A program made the translations under genes and the position numbers. Below are positions 40,712 through 49,940 of a DNA stretch of 64,000 nucleotides, in pieces. The notes under the pieces were generated by a model. It was given only the letters and a program-made list of their open reading frames with translations. It ran no database searches and had not been told where the DNA came from. Every line of letters starts with the position of its first letter. Position 1 is the first letter of the stretch. Source of the stretch: Streptomyces sp. NBC_00620 (GTDB taxonomy: Bacteria; Actinomycetota; Actinomycetes; Streptomycetales; Streptomycetaceae); NCBI RefSeq assembly GCF_026341825.1, contig NZ_JAPENY010000003.1:806001-870000 (forward strand). The letters are read 5' to 3'.

Positions 40712-42038
40712 TCACCTCCAATCCAGAGCGCTCATCCGGGTGAGAGCCGGCAGCTTCCACAGCGCGCTCGCGATCGCCTCGGCCCGAGACCGGCCGACGA
40801 CCGGAGGTACCAGCTCGTCGAACTTGTCGCGCAACTCCCGGTCGCTCAGAGGGTCGTCGGGGTCTCCCCTACGGGTGAGCCGTAGCCGTTCGTACGAGAC
40901 GCCCTGGCGGTCGGTGACCTGTACGCGGGCGGCCCGGCGCCCGGGGGCCATCAGGTCCAGCTCCGGATCGACCCGTGCCGTGGTGCGGGCCATGAGGTCC
41001 CGGATCGCCGGATCCCGCAGTGCCTCGGATTCGAAGGCGCGCAGCCGTACGCTGCCCAGGACCAGCGCGGCGGCGACGGTGTAGGCCAGGCTGAACCGGG
41101 CCTCGCCGGGCTCGCGAGGGTCGACCCGCCCGGCGACGCGGGTGGCGGTCGCGTAGGTCTCGATCTCGATGCCGGCGATGTCCTCCACCCGTGGGCCGTC
41201 GGCACGCAGTTCGAGTGCGGCGTCGATCGCAGCGAACGTGTGCCCGCAGCAGGCGTGGTACTTCACCGTCGTAGCCGTGACGCAGAACGGATCGCCCAGT
41301 CCGTTGACGGACAAGTCGGTGACCCCGGCGGTGGCGACGCCGAAACCGGCCGGCCCCTCCAGGACGTCCAGGGCACCCGCGAGCCCCTTCTCGGCGGCGA
41401 GCGCGGCCACCACCCCGGCCTCGGCCGCATGCCCCGAGTACAGCGGCTTGCCCGTGGACGGCGGCGACCGGAAGGTCTGCTGGAGGCCGGCGGCCATGGT
41501 CGCGGCGAGTGCCAGCGCGCCCGCGAACCGGACGGTGTCCAGTTGGAGCAGCTCCGCCGCCGCGGCCGCGGCGCCGAAGGTGCCCACCGTTCCGGTGGTG
41601 TGCCAATGCCGGTAGTGGGCTGGCCCGACGGCGAGCGCGATCCGCGCACCGATCTCGTACCCGATGGTCACGGCGCGGAGGAAGTCCTCCCCGGACACGT
41701 CGAGTTGATCGGCGACCGCGAACGCCGCAGCGATGGTCGGCGCACCGGGATGGTAGAACGCGTCGCGGTAGATGTCGTCGAGCTCCGCGGCATGCGCAGC
41801 CGTGCCGTTGAGCAGCGCCGCGGTCCGTACGTCGGCAGGCCGCCTCGAAGGAACGAGCCGGGCAGGACCGGGACTTGGGGCGAGCGCCTCGGTCAGGCCT
41901 CGGGCGGCCGGCGTGACGGAGCCCGGGACCGTGGCCGAGACCCAGTCCACGACCGCGCGCACGGCCGCGTGCCGTACCTCTTCCTCGAGCGGCGTCGCCC
42001 GCGACCGCGAACTCGGCGAGTTGCTCGACGACAGTCAT
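40712..42038 (-). pseudogene. MmgE/PrpD-family gene broken by a one-base frameshift
   Basis: The first codons (MTVVEQLAEFAVA) are in one frame, and the rest, from ATPLEEEVRHAAVRAVVDW to the end, is in another. One extra base in the CCC run at 41998-42000 explains it. The remaining 415 residues are an intact MmgE/PrpD (2-methylcitrate-dehydratase-like) sequence, with segments LNGTAAHAAELDDIYRDAF, TVKYHACCGHTFAAID and AYTVAAALVLG. Translation from the in-frame GTG at 41962 could still give a nearly full protein. Sequencing error cannot be excluded. It lies 17 bases downstream of a broken TPP-enzyme gene. Confidence 0.75.
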
Positions 42039-42055
42039 GCCGACTCCCTGCTCGA

Positions 42056-42985
42056 CTAGAACTGGGCTTCGTACTGGGCAGGGTCGATGCGCGCCTCGAT
42101 GAGCAGCGGCCCCGTCAGGCCGGCCAGCCCGGTCGTGGCCTTCTCCAGCTCGGCCACCGACGTGACGCGCACCCCGTCGCAGCCCATCGAGCCCGCGAGC
42201 GCGACCAGATCGATGTCGTCCAGCCGGGTTGCCGTACTCGGATAGCCGAGCGCTCGCTGCTTGAGTTCGATGCGGTTGAGGCTGCCGTCGACGAACACCA
42301 CCACCGCGAGCCGGAGTTGACGCGCGACGGCCAGCCGGAGCTCGGTCGCGGCCATCGCGAAACCGCCGTCACCGATCAGCGCGACGACCGGGACCTCGCC
42401 GAGCGTCATCTGCGCGGCGATCGCACCGGGGAGCCCCAGACCCATCGCGGACAGGCCGTTGCTCATGAGGACGCTGCGGGGCCGACGGGCCTGCCAGCCC
42501 TGGCCGACGAGCAGCTTGTGCGAGCCGACGTCACAGGTGACGACGGTTTCCGGGGGTGCACTCGCGCGTACGACGTCGATGACGTCGGTGGGGTTGAGGC
42601 GACCGGCAACCCGGCCCGCTTAGTACGCCGTACGAAGCCGTTCGCGGTGCGCCGCGACGTCCCGTTCGCTCCACCGGGGCTCGCCCCGCCACCCGTCCGC
42701 GAGCCAGTCCAGGCTCGCGGAGACGTCCCCGACCAGCTCGCAGTCGCTGGGGTAGATCTGGTCGACGTTGGCTGTGGTGTCCACGTGCAGCACCGGTACC
42801 GCCAGAGCCCACGGATTGATCAGCTCCACGGGGTCGAATCCGGCGGCGACGACGAGGTCGCTGTCCGCCAGGAAGTCCCACAGGACCTGGTTGCACGCCA
42901 TGTCGAGGACACCGGCGAAGAGCGGGTGGTCTTCCGGGAACACCCCCTTGGCCATCGGAGACACCACCACCGAGGCCGAGATGCT
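42056..42985 (-). pseudogene. TPP-dependent enzyme remnant (acetolactate-synthase-like)
   Basis: The central and cofactor-binding domains of a thiamine-diphosphate enzyme read through in one frame: VVVSPMAKGVFPEDHPLFAG, then TVVTCDVGSHKLLVGQGWQ, MSNGLSAMGLGLPGAIAAQM and LIGDGGFAMAATELRLA (TPP motif GDG). An in-frame TAA at 42620-42622 interrupts it. The N-terminal pyrimidine-binding domain is absent, and the frame ends abruptly near 42985, where an unrelated gene fragment of opposite orientation begins. It should be non-functional. It probably formed an operon with the MmgE/PrpD gene. Confidence 0.78.
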
Positions 42986-43088
42986 CCACCCCCTCGGCGC
43001 CAGAGTGGACGTGCTCGAAGGGCCGGCGGGACTGGCCGCCGAACGCAAGCTGCTGCGCAGCGTGTTCTATGACGGCACCTACCTCTGA
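42957..43088 (+). pseudogene. Fragment of a 6-phosphogluconate-dehydrogenase-like oxidoreductase
   Basis: About 35 codons (LGARVDVLEGPAGLAAERKL then LRSVFYDG) match the start of the C-terminal domain of NAD-binding 6PGDH-like oxidoreductases. The frame then ends at TGA. Both the Rossmann part and the remainder are missing. The fragment abuts the TPP-enzyme remnant, so a deletion or rearrangement joined them. Confidence 0.5.
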
Positions 43089-43278
43089 GTTGGAATCCAG
43101 GTAGTCGACTGGCCTGGCCGTGGCCTGACGATGATGGCCGCATCGACCGACGTATGGAGTGCGATCGCCACAAGGAGCTCAGTCACGCCGCACACCGTGG
43201 TACCTGTCGGCAGTCGGGCAGACCAAGCCGACGGCCTCGATAGGCTGCCCGGGACCAGTGCAGAAGGGGAACCAGCAG

Positions 43279-44286
43279 ATGAATCGGGTTGCGGTGCTCT
43301 CGGCGGGCTCGTGGGGCACGACCATGGCGGCCCTGTTCGCCGACGCCGGCAACGAAGTCCTCGTGCACGCCAGGCGTTCCGAAATCGCTGACGCGATCAA
43401 CTCACGCCACGAGAACCCTGCCTACCTGCCGGACATCGTCCTCCCGGACACGCTGCGCGCCACGACCGACCCCGCAGCTGCCCTCACCGACGCCGACCTG
43501 GTGATCCTTTCGATCCCCGCCCAGACCCTCCGCGACAATCTCGCGACCTGGGCCCCGCTCATCGAACCGCACGCCGTAGTGATCAGCCTCATGAAAGGCG
43601 TCGAGACCCACTCCGGACTACGCATGAGCCAGGTGATCACCCAGGTCACCGGCATTCCCGACCAGCGCGTCGCGGTCATCTCCGGCCCGAACCTCGCCCG
43701 GGAGGTCGCCGCCCGCCGGCCCGCCGCTTCCGTCATCGCCTGCCCCGACGAGACCGCCGCCAAGAACATCCAGGCTGCCTGCCACACCCCCTACTTCCGG
43801 CCCTACACCGCCACCGACGTCGTCGGCTGCGAGCTCGGCGGCGCCGTGAAGAACGTGATCGCCCTGGCAGTGGGGCTCGCCACCGGCATGGGCCTCGGCG
43901 ACAACGCGAAAGCGCTGCTCATCACCCGCGGCCTCGCCGAGACCGCCCGCCTCGGAACCGCCCTCGGCGCCGACCCGCTGACGTTCTCCGGACTCGCAGG
44001 CGCGGGCGACCTCATGGCCACCTGCTCCTCACCGCTGTCCCGCAACAGAACCTTCGGCGAACACCTGGGCCAGGGCCTGACGGTCGCCGAGGCAACCGTC
44101 GCCACCAGCCAGACCGCCGAGGGGGTCAAGTCCTGCCAGGCGATCCTCGACCTGGCCCGCGGCCACGGCATCGAGATGCCCATCACCGAACTCGTCGCAT
44201 CCGTCATCGAAGGACGGGCCACCGTCAAGGAAGCGGCCAGCATGCTCATGGCGCGCACACCGAAGCCTGAGCGGTACGACAGCTGA
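43279..44286 (+). CDS. gpsA: Glycerol-3-phosphate dehydrogenase [NAD(P)+] paralogue
   Basis: A 335-residue GpsA-type enzyme reducing dihydroxyacetone phosphate to glycerol 3-phosphate. Visible features are the N-terminal Rossmann fold, the phosphate-binding ISGPNLAREVA, the catalytic Lys in CELGGAVKNVIALAVGLATG and the C-terminal LSRNRTFGEHLGQG. The first nucleotide-binding glycine is changed: SAGSWGTT replaces the usual GAGSWGT. This may weaken or alter cofactor use. GAAGGGGA precedes the ATG by eight bases. The isolated setting suggests a second copy rather than the housekeeping gene, which I cannot confirm. Confidence 0.88.
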   Translation: MNRVAVLSAGSWGTTMAALFADAGNEVLVHARRSEIADAINSRHENPAYLPDIVLPDTLRATTDPAAALTDADLVILSIPAQTLRDNLATWAPLIEPHAVVISLMKGVETHSGLRMSQVITQVTGIPDQRVAVISGPNLAREVAARRPAASVIACPDETAAKNIQAACHTPYFRPYTATDVVGCELGGAVKNVIALAVGLATGMGLGDNAKALLITRGLAETARLGTALGADPLTFSGLAGAGDLMATCSSPLSRNRTFGEHLGQGLTVAEATVATSQTAEGVKSCQAILDLARGHGIEMPITELVASVIEGRATVKEAASMLMARTPKPERYDS

Positions 44287-44387
44287 AGATGACGGCCGGT
44301 CACCGGTCCCGACCGCCTGGTGATTCTCAGAAAGCCCAGCTCGTACGACGATGTGGAGCACCGAGCATTGCGGCTAGGGTCCGCCCC

Positions 44388-45359
44388 ATGAAAGCAGCGG
44401 CGCACAGCCGGTACGGCCCACCGGACGTGGTCCGGATCGCCACGGTGGACAAGCCCTCGTACGGGGACCTCGACGTTCTCGTCCAGGTGCACGCGACCAC
44501 GGTCAACCGGACGGACTGCGCCTACCGGGCCGCCAGGCCCTTCTTCATGCGTCTGCTCACCGGCCTTGCCCGGCCGCGGCGGCCCGTGCTCGGGACCGAG
44601 TACGCGGGAGTGGTGGAAGCGGTCGGCAGCGGCGTCACCACCTTTGCGGTGGGCGACCGGGTGTTCGGGTACAACGAGGGCGCGTTCGGAACCCATGCCG
44701 AGTATCTGTCGGTCCCGCACAGCGGTGCCATTGCAACGATGCCGGCCGGCGTGACCTTCGAGGAGGCCGCTCCCGGTACCGAGGGCTCGCACTACGCGCT
44801 GGCGTTCCTCAGGACGGCGGGCGTCCGGGAAGGACAAGACGTCCTCGTCTACGGAGCGACCGGCGGCATCGGCTCGGCGGCGGTGCAGCTCCTGAAGCAA
44901 CGCGGGGCGATCGTGACAGCGGTGTGCGAAACAGCGAACCTGGATCTGGTGAAGGGCCTGGGCGCGGACCGGGTCGTCGACTACACGGCCCAGGACTTCA
45001 CCAGCGACGAGCAGCGCTACGACGCTGTGTTCGACGCGGTCGGCAAGAGCACGTTCGGCCGTTGCAGGCGGCTGTTGAAGCCCGGCGGAGTGTATCTGTC
45101 CTCGGAGCTGGGCCCCTGGTGCCAGAACCTGCTGCTGCCGCTCGTCACGCCCCTGTTCCGCGGCAGGAAGGTGAAGTTTCCCTTTCCGAAGCAGGATCAG
45201 GAGATGGTGCGGTACTTCGGGGACCTGATGGAGGCGGGTGAGTTCAGGCCGGTCATCGACCGACGCTACCCGTTGGAGCAGATCGTCGACGCCTACCGGT
45301 ATGTCGAGACCGGGCGGAAGATCGGCAACGTCGTCATCACCGTCGTACCGCCGGACTGA
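44388..45359 (+). CDS. Zinc-independent MDR alcohol dehydrogenase / quinone-reductase-like
   Basis: A 323-residue medium-chain dehydrogenase. The GroES-like half opens MKAAAHSRYGPPDVVRI. It lacks the structural-zinc cysteines, and the cofactor fold carries YGATGGIGSAAVQLLKQRG. The motif VVDYTAQDF and the late LKPGGVYLSSELGPW are typical of NAD(P)-dependent quinone-oxidoreductase-like members. Substrate unknown. It is 101 bases after the gpsA paralogue and convergent with a GH76 gene. Confidence 0.85.
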   Translation: MKAAAHSRYGPPDVVRIATVDKPSYGDLDVLVQVHATTVNRTDCAYRAARPFFMRLLTGLARPRRPVLGTEYAGVVEAVGSGVTTFAVGDRVFGYNEGAFGTHAEYLSVPHSGAIATMPAGVTFEEAAPGTEGSHYALAFLRTAGVREGQDVLVYGATGGIGSAAVQLLKQRGAIVTAVCETANLDLVKGLGADRVVDYTAQDFTSDEQRYDAVFDAVGKSTFGRCRRLLKPGGVYLSSELGPWCQNLLLPLVTPLFRGRKVKFPFPKQDQEMVRYFGDLMEAGEFRPVIDRRYPLEQIVDAYRYVETGRKIGNVVITVVPPD

Positions 45360-45387
45360 ACTCATCCCGCCTCGTTCTGATGGTTCG

Positions 45388-46848
45388 TCAATTCGCCGCG
45401 TTCATCAGGTCGAGGGCGCTGTGCTGGCGGGCGGCGTCGGTTGAGTCCAGTGGTCCGGCCCAGTGCAGCCCGTACGCGTCGAGGGCGTTGCGGTCGTTCG
45501 CGTACGCGGCGTCGGCCTGCCGCCGGATGTACGACGTGTAGGGGCGGTCGGACAGCCGGGCGTTGAAGGCACTCAACCCCCGGACGTACGCGCCCTTGAA
45601 TGACGGGCCGTCGCCGCCGCAGCCGCTCGTCTCGCACGGCTCCCGCAGGATTCCGCCCGGGTTGAGGAACGCGGACGAGGTCGAGGCGTCTCCGATCTGG
45701 CGGCCGGCGGTGAGCAGGGTGGAGTCCCCGGTCGCCCGGTGCAGCTCCGCCAGGCCGCCGAGCAGCACGCCCTGGTTGTACGACCAGGTGGTGTCACCGT
45801 TGTTGCCACAGGTCGACAAGTTGATGCCGTCGTTGACCAGATGGGAACTGTTGATCATGCCGGTGCCCTTGAACCACGCCCACTCGGCGTTGGCACGGCC
45901 GAGGTAGACCGTGTCGCCCGCGATGCGGTTGTGCAGGGCGGCGTTCAGCTCCAGGTAGAGGGAGTTGGCGATGGCGTTCTTGTAGGTCTTGGCGGTGCTC
46001 CACCACACGCCACCGCCGCACGTGGAGTCCCAGTACCGCGCCATGTAATCGGCGTCGGCGCGGGCGGTGTTGAGGTATCTGCTGTCGCCGGTGAGGTCGT
46101 ACGCGGCGACCCAGGCCAGCCCCCACCAGCCCGTGTCGTCGATGTAGTCGTTACGGAACTGGCCGCCCTGCGCGCCCAGTTGGCGGTCGTAGGTATTGGC
46201 GATTGCGTACCTGTAGCTGGGCATTCCGGTGACGCGGATGTTGTCGATGAGGGCGGTCAGGGCGTTGGCCGAGTTCCACCAGCCGGTGGTGTCGAACAGG
46301 CCGGTGGAGTTGTTGTACGACTGCATCAGCGCGGTGGCCGCGGCCGTGGGACGGCTGTACGCGTTCCAGGTCGTCCGAGCCCACGCCGTGCAGGCGATCT
46401 CGGGACGGTCACCGGCCTTGCCGCAGGCGCGCAGGGCGCCTACGCCGAGGTTGCCCCAGTCGTCGACGTTGTACATCAGGGTGCGCCAACCGCTCTGCCC
46501 CGAGGGGATGGTGGTGTCGCCGAGCTTGCTGCCCGAGCTCCAGGTGCGGCCGCCGTCGAAGGAGCGGTCGAGCCAGACCTCGTCGGTGGGGCTGCCGTTG
46601 CTGATCGAGGCCCAGCCCATGGCGTCGGTGTCGTCGAAGTGCAGGGTGAGGGTGCGGGAGTAGATGGTGGCGGTGACCGGCTGCCGGTCCCCCGGGGACA
46701 GGGCCGGGTCGCGGGCGTCGCAGTACTTGTTGCAGATCGTCGCCTTGGGGGCAGCGGTCGCGACGCCGGTGGTGAGCGGGATCAGCAGGGCCAGGGCGGC
46801 GATCAGGCCGGTCCCGATTCTCCGGATGCGTCTTGCTGCTGAGTTCAT
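45388..46848 (-). CDS. Secreted GH76 endo-alpha-1,6-mannanase
   Basis: A 486-residue secreted protein. A signal peptide ends near residue 33 (ATAA). A Cys-containing beta-rich module (about 35-160) precedes the (alpha/alpha)6 barrel. The catalytic Asp pair is D237-D238 in NDYIDDTGWWGLAWV, and the family segments TTWSYNQGVLLGGLAELHR and FKGAYVRGLSAF are present. GH76 enzymes cut the alpha-1,6-mannan backbone of yeast mannan and related glycans. GGAG lies seven bases before the ATG. It is 32 bases downstream of the GH27 gene on the same strand and probably shares its transcript and LacI operator. Confidence 0.9.
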   Translation of the reverse strand: MNSAARRIRRIGTGLIAALALLIPLTTGVATAAPKATICNKYCDARDPALSPGDRQPVTATIYSRTLTLHFDDTDAMGWASISNGSPTDEVWLDRSFDGGRTWSSGSKLGDTTIPSGQSGWRTLMYNVDDWGNLGVGALRACGKAGDRPEIACTAWARTTWNAYSRPTAAATALMQSYNNSTGLFDTTGWWNSANALTALIDNIRVTGMPSYRYAIANTYDRQLGAQGGQFRNDYIDDTGWWGLAWVAAYDLTGDSRYLNTARADADYMARYWDSTCGGGVWWSTAKTYKNAIANSLYLELNAALHNRIAGDTVYLGRANAEWAWFKGTGMINSSHLVNDGINLSTCGNNGDTTWSYNQGVLLGGLAELHRATGDSTLLTAGRQIGDASTSSAFLNPGGILREPCETSGCGGDGPSFKGAYVRGLSAFNARLSDRPYTSYIRRQADAAYANDRNALDAYGLHWAGPLDSTDAARQHSALDLMNAAN

Positions 46849-46880
46849 GCCGGCTCCAGGGGTGTGGGGGATGCGGGAGG

Positions 46881-48512
46881 TCAGCCCAGGCGCCACTGCT
46901 GGTTGGCGCCGCCGTTGCAGGTCCAGAGTTCGAGTTCGGTGCCGTTGACGTTGCCGGCGGCCTGGTCGCCGCCGGTGACGTCGAGGCAGAGTCCCGACTG
47001 GGTGCCGGTGATGGTGCCGTTGGGGTTGAGGCTCCACTTCTGATTGGCGCCCCCGGTGCAGGTCCAGAGCTGCACCTTGGTGCCGGCGAGGGTCCCGTTG
47101 TCGCGGGCGTCCAGGCACTGCGTACCGCCGTAGAGCCGGAGTTCACCGGCGGCGGTGATGGTCACGGCCTGGTTGGCGCCGCCTCCGCAGTCCCAGATCT
47201 CGATCTTGGTGCCGGGGGCCGTCCGGTTGTCGTACGCGTCCAGGCAGCGGTTGGAGGAGGCGCCGACCAGTGGGCGGGTGGTACCGACGCTGGTGCCGCT
47301 GCCGACGGACACCCGGTACATCACCGAGCCGTGGCCGGGGACGCTTGCGGAGATGTTTCCGCTGGTGCTGCTGACGACCTTGGACCAGAGGTTGTTGAGC
47401 CGGTAGGAGGACGCCGCGGGGAGACCGGCCGCCGTGGCGGAGGTGTTGATGGTGGCGGCGGAGGAGTTCTCGTTGAAGAGGACCACTGACCGGTCGCCGT
47501 TGGCCAGTTGCTTGGTCAGCACGTGGAGGCCTCCCGAGGAGGAGATCTCGGTGCCCTGCTTGCCCAGGGAGTCCTGGTCCACGGCGATGACGTCCTTGTT
47601 GCCGTAGAGGGAGAGGGTCGCGGCGGAGGTCTTGCGCATGTCGTTCCCGGCGATCAGTGGCGCGGCCATCTCGGCCCAGAGGCTGAAGTGGGCGCGGTCC
47701 TCGGTGAACGACATGCCGTTGCCGACCTCCAGCATGTCCGGGTCGTTCCAGGCTCCGGGCTTGGCGTACGGGGCGAGCTTGACGTTGGCCTTGTAGATCG
47801 ACACCACCGTCGAGAAGTTGACGTTGATGTCGTCGGTGGTGCGCCAGCTGTTGCCGACCCCCGCACCCCAGGTCCACACGTCGGCCAGGCCCCAGTTGCA
47901 GAGGCTGTAGACAATGGGGCGGCCGGTGTTGGCGAGGGCGTCGCGCATCGCGGTATAGCGCTGCTGGTCGGGCACGTTCTGGTGGTTGCAGTTGTCGTAC
48001 TTGAGGTAGTCGACGCCCCAGGAGGCAAAGCTGTTGGCGTCGGTCTGCTCATGGCCGAGGCTGCCGGGGTAGCCGGCGCAGGTGGCGCTCCCGGCGCTCT
48101 CGTAGATACCGAGCTTGAGGCCCTTGCTGTGCACGTACGCGGCGGTGCCGCTGATGCCGCTGGGGAACTTGACCGGGTCGGGCACCAGTTGGCCCGCGGA
48201 GTTGCGGGTCGAGGACATCCAGCAGTCGTCGATGTTGACGTACTGGTACCCGGCGTCCTTCAGACCGGAGGAGACGAGGTAGTCGGCGGTCTCCTTGACC
48301 AGTTGCTCGCTGACATTGCAGCCGAACGCGTTCCAGTCGTTCCAGCCCATCGGAGGCGTCCTGGCCAGGCCGTTCTCGAGCGCCTGGGCGCGGGGCGCGG
48401 TACCGAGGACGAGCAGCGGCGGCGCGAGCACGAGAAGCAGGAGCAGCACGAGCGCGGTGCTCAGCGGCCCCAGGGATCTCGACCGTCCTGACGGTCTTGC
48501 AGAGATGGTCAT
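46881..48512 (-). CDS. Secreted GH27 alpha-galactosidase with ricin-type carbohydrate-binding domain
   Basis: A 543-residue secreted enzyme. The signal peptide ends near residue 44. The GH27 barrel starts LARTPPMGWNDWNAFGCNV. The nucleophile is Asp173 in YLKYDNC, and the acid/base Asp is in RTTDDIN (about 228). A beta-sandwich domain follows. Residues about 415-543 form a ricin-type trefoil with repeated LDA and NQKW/NQQW motifs. It should remove alpha-galactosyl caps, as found on fission-yeast galactomannan. The ATG follows AGGAG. A LacI-type operator lies 57 bases upstream. Confidence 0.92.
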   Translation of the reverse strand: MTISARPSGRSRSLGPLSTALVLLLLLVLAPPLLVLGTAPRAQALENGLARTPPMGWNDWNAFGCNVSEQLVKETADYLVSSGLKDAGYQYVNIDDCWMSSTRNSAGQLVPDPVKFPSGISGTAAYVHSKGLKLGIYESAGSATCAGYPGSLGHEQTDANSFASWGVDYLKYDNCNHQNVPDQQRYTAMRDALANTGRPIVYSLCNWGLADVWTWGAGVGNSWRTTDDINVNFSTVVSIYKANVKLAPYAKPGAWNDPDMLEVGNGMSFTEDRAHFSLWAEMAAPLIAGNDMRKTSAATLSLYGNKDVIAVDQDSLGKQGTEISSSGGLHVLTKQLANGDRSVVLFNENSSAATINTSATAAGLPAASSYRLNNLWSKVVSSTSGNISASVPGHGSVMYRVSVGSGTSVGTTRPLVGASSNRCLDAYDNRTAPGTKIEIWDCGGGANQAVTITAAGELRLYGGTQCLDARDNGTLAGTKVQLWTCTGGANQKWSLNPNGTITGTQSGLCLDVTGGDQAAGNVNGTELELWTCNGGANQQWRLG

Positions 48513-48568
48513 GTCGCTGTCTCCTGCGTGCCTGTGGGGGGCGGACGGGACAAGCTGCGCGGACCTCT

Positions 48569-48580
48569 GGAAACGTATCC
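48569..48580. promoter_or_regulatory. LacI-type operator, GH27 promoter
   Basis: GGAAACGTATCC is a palindrome centred on CG, 57 bases before the GH27 start codon. It matches the family of sites near the LacI-regulated genes of this region with one change. Confidence 0.65.
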
Positions 48581-48689
48581 ATCGCGAAGGTGCCACCACC
48601 CCGGTTCACACGTCAATGGTCTGGGCCAAATCCGTCACACCCGCCAACTACTGCCGCTGTTCGGACCGTTGACGACTCCATAGCACCAT

Positions 48690-48701
48690 GACAACGTTTC
48701 C
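48690..48701. promoter_or_regulatory. LacI-type operator upstream of the Tat GH76 gene
   Basis: GACAACGTTTCC keeps the ACGTTTCC half of the shared palindrome. It lies 36 bases before the GH76 start codon, where a core promoter is expected. Confidence 0.6.
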
Positions 48702-48725
48702 ATCACCCCGCACCCGTATCCGAAT

Positions 48726-48737
48726 GGAGACGTTCCC
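48726..48737. promoter_or_regulatory. Weak operator-like palindrome over the GH76 ribosome site
   Basis: GGAGACGTTCCC resembles the shared operator (10 of 12 positions). It spans the GGAGA ribosome site and ends directly against the ATG. It may be chance, because a ribosome site supplies half of it. Confidence 0.35.
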
Positions 48738-49940
48738 ATGCGCAGGTACCCCTCCCGCCGGGCACTGGTCGGCTCCGGTCTGACGGCCATGGCCGCGGCC
48801 ACGATGACCACGGCCTCCACCGGAAACGCGGCCGCAGCGGACAGCGGCAACGCCGAGGAATCAGAACACCGTTCCCGCGCGCTGTCCCGCGCCAGAGCCG
48901 CCTACTCGGCCCTGGAAAGACACTTCGGCACGACGGACGGATCCGGACTGGTCCGTGAGCAGTACCCGGCGGCCTCCGGCGACAAGCCGTACTCCTACGA
49001 ATGGCCCTTCTCCCAGGTGCACATCGCCGCTCTGGACCTCGCGGCGGTGGACAAGGCCTACGAGTCGGAGCTGACCGTCCGCGCGAAGGCCCAGGAGCAC
49101 TACTGGAACGCCGGCGGAGGCACGACCGGGCTGCCCGGATACGACTCCTATCCCCGCGCCCCGTACGGCACGGGCGGCGACATGTTCTACGACGACAACG
49201 AGTGGGTCGGCCTGGCGAAGGTCCAGCGCCATCTGCAGACCGGGGACCCGGCCGCGCTGGCCCGCGCGAAGGAGATCTTCGAACTCGTCCGGTCCGGCTG
49301 GGACACCGACACCACCCACGCCGCACCCGGCGGCGTCTTCTGGACCCAGGCAACCTGGAGCCACGACCGCAACACCGTCTCCAACATGCCGGGCGCCCAA
49401 CTCGCCCTGCGCCTCCACCTGATCACCGGCGAGAGCGGCTACCTGGACTGGGCAAGACGGTTCTACGACTGGACGAACACCCATCTGCAGAGCCCGGGCG
49501 GACTGTACTGGGACCATCTCGACCTCCAGGGCACCATCGAGAAGACCGTCTGGTCGTACAACCAGGGCGTGCCGGTCGGCGTCAACGTCCTGCTCCACCG
49601 GGCGACCCGCGAACGCGTCTATCTGCGCCGGGCCGAGCGCATCGCCGAGGCCGCGTACGCCTACTACGTCACGCAGGGGCGGCTGTTCAGCCAGCCGGTG
49701 TTCTTCAACTCGATCTTCTTCAAGAACCTGCTGCTCCTGGAGTCGGTGTCCGGAGACGGCAGATACCGCCGCGCGATGGCCGACTACGCCGACCAGGTGT
49801 GGTCCACCATGCGCGATCCCTCGACCGGCCTGGTGCACTTCAACTCGTCCGGCGGCACGGAGGCGATCCAGCAGGCGGCCTTCGCACAGCTCTACGCCGT
49901 GCTCGCCTGGCCTCGCGACCTCTGGCCGACGCTCTACTGA
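48738..49940 (+). CDS. Tat-secreted GH76-family alpha-1,6-mannanase-like protein
   Basis: A 400-residue protein. A twin-arginine signal (PSRRALVGSG) precedes an Ala/Thr-rich helix. The (alpha/alpha)6-barrel domain has the GH76 Asp pair D152-D153 in FYDDNEWVGLAKV and the segments WTQATWSHDRNTVSNMPGAQ and TVWSYNQGVPVGVNVLLHR. It should cleave alpha-1,6-mannan like the other GH76 protein, but Tat export suggests folding before secretion. It is divergent from GH27 with operator sites between. Its 3' end overlaps the converging LacI gene by seven bases. Confidence 0.87.
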   Translation: MRRYPSRRALVGSGLTAMAAATMTTASTGNAAAADSGNAEESEHRSRALSRARAAYSALERHFGTTDGSGLVREQYPAASGDKPYSYEWPFSQVHIAALDLAAVDKAYESELTVRAKAQEHYWNAGGGTTGLPGYDSYPRAPYGTGGDMFYDDNEWVGLAKVQRHLQTGDPAALARAKEIFELVRSGWDTDTTHAAPGGVFWTQATWSHDRNTVSNMPGAQLALRLHLITGESGYLDWARRFYDWTNTHLQSPGGLYWDHLDLQGTIEKTVWSYNQGVPVGVNVLLHRATRERVYLRRAERIAEAAYAYYVTQGRLFSQPVFFNSIFFKNLLLLESVSGDGRYRRAMADYADQVWSTMRDPSTGLVHFNSSGGTEAIQQAAFAQLYAVLAWPRDLWPTLY

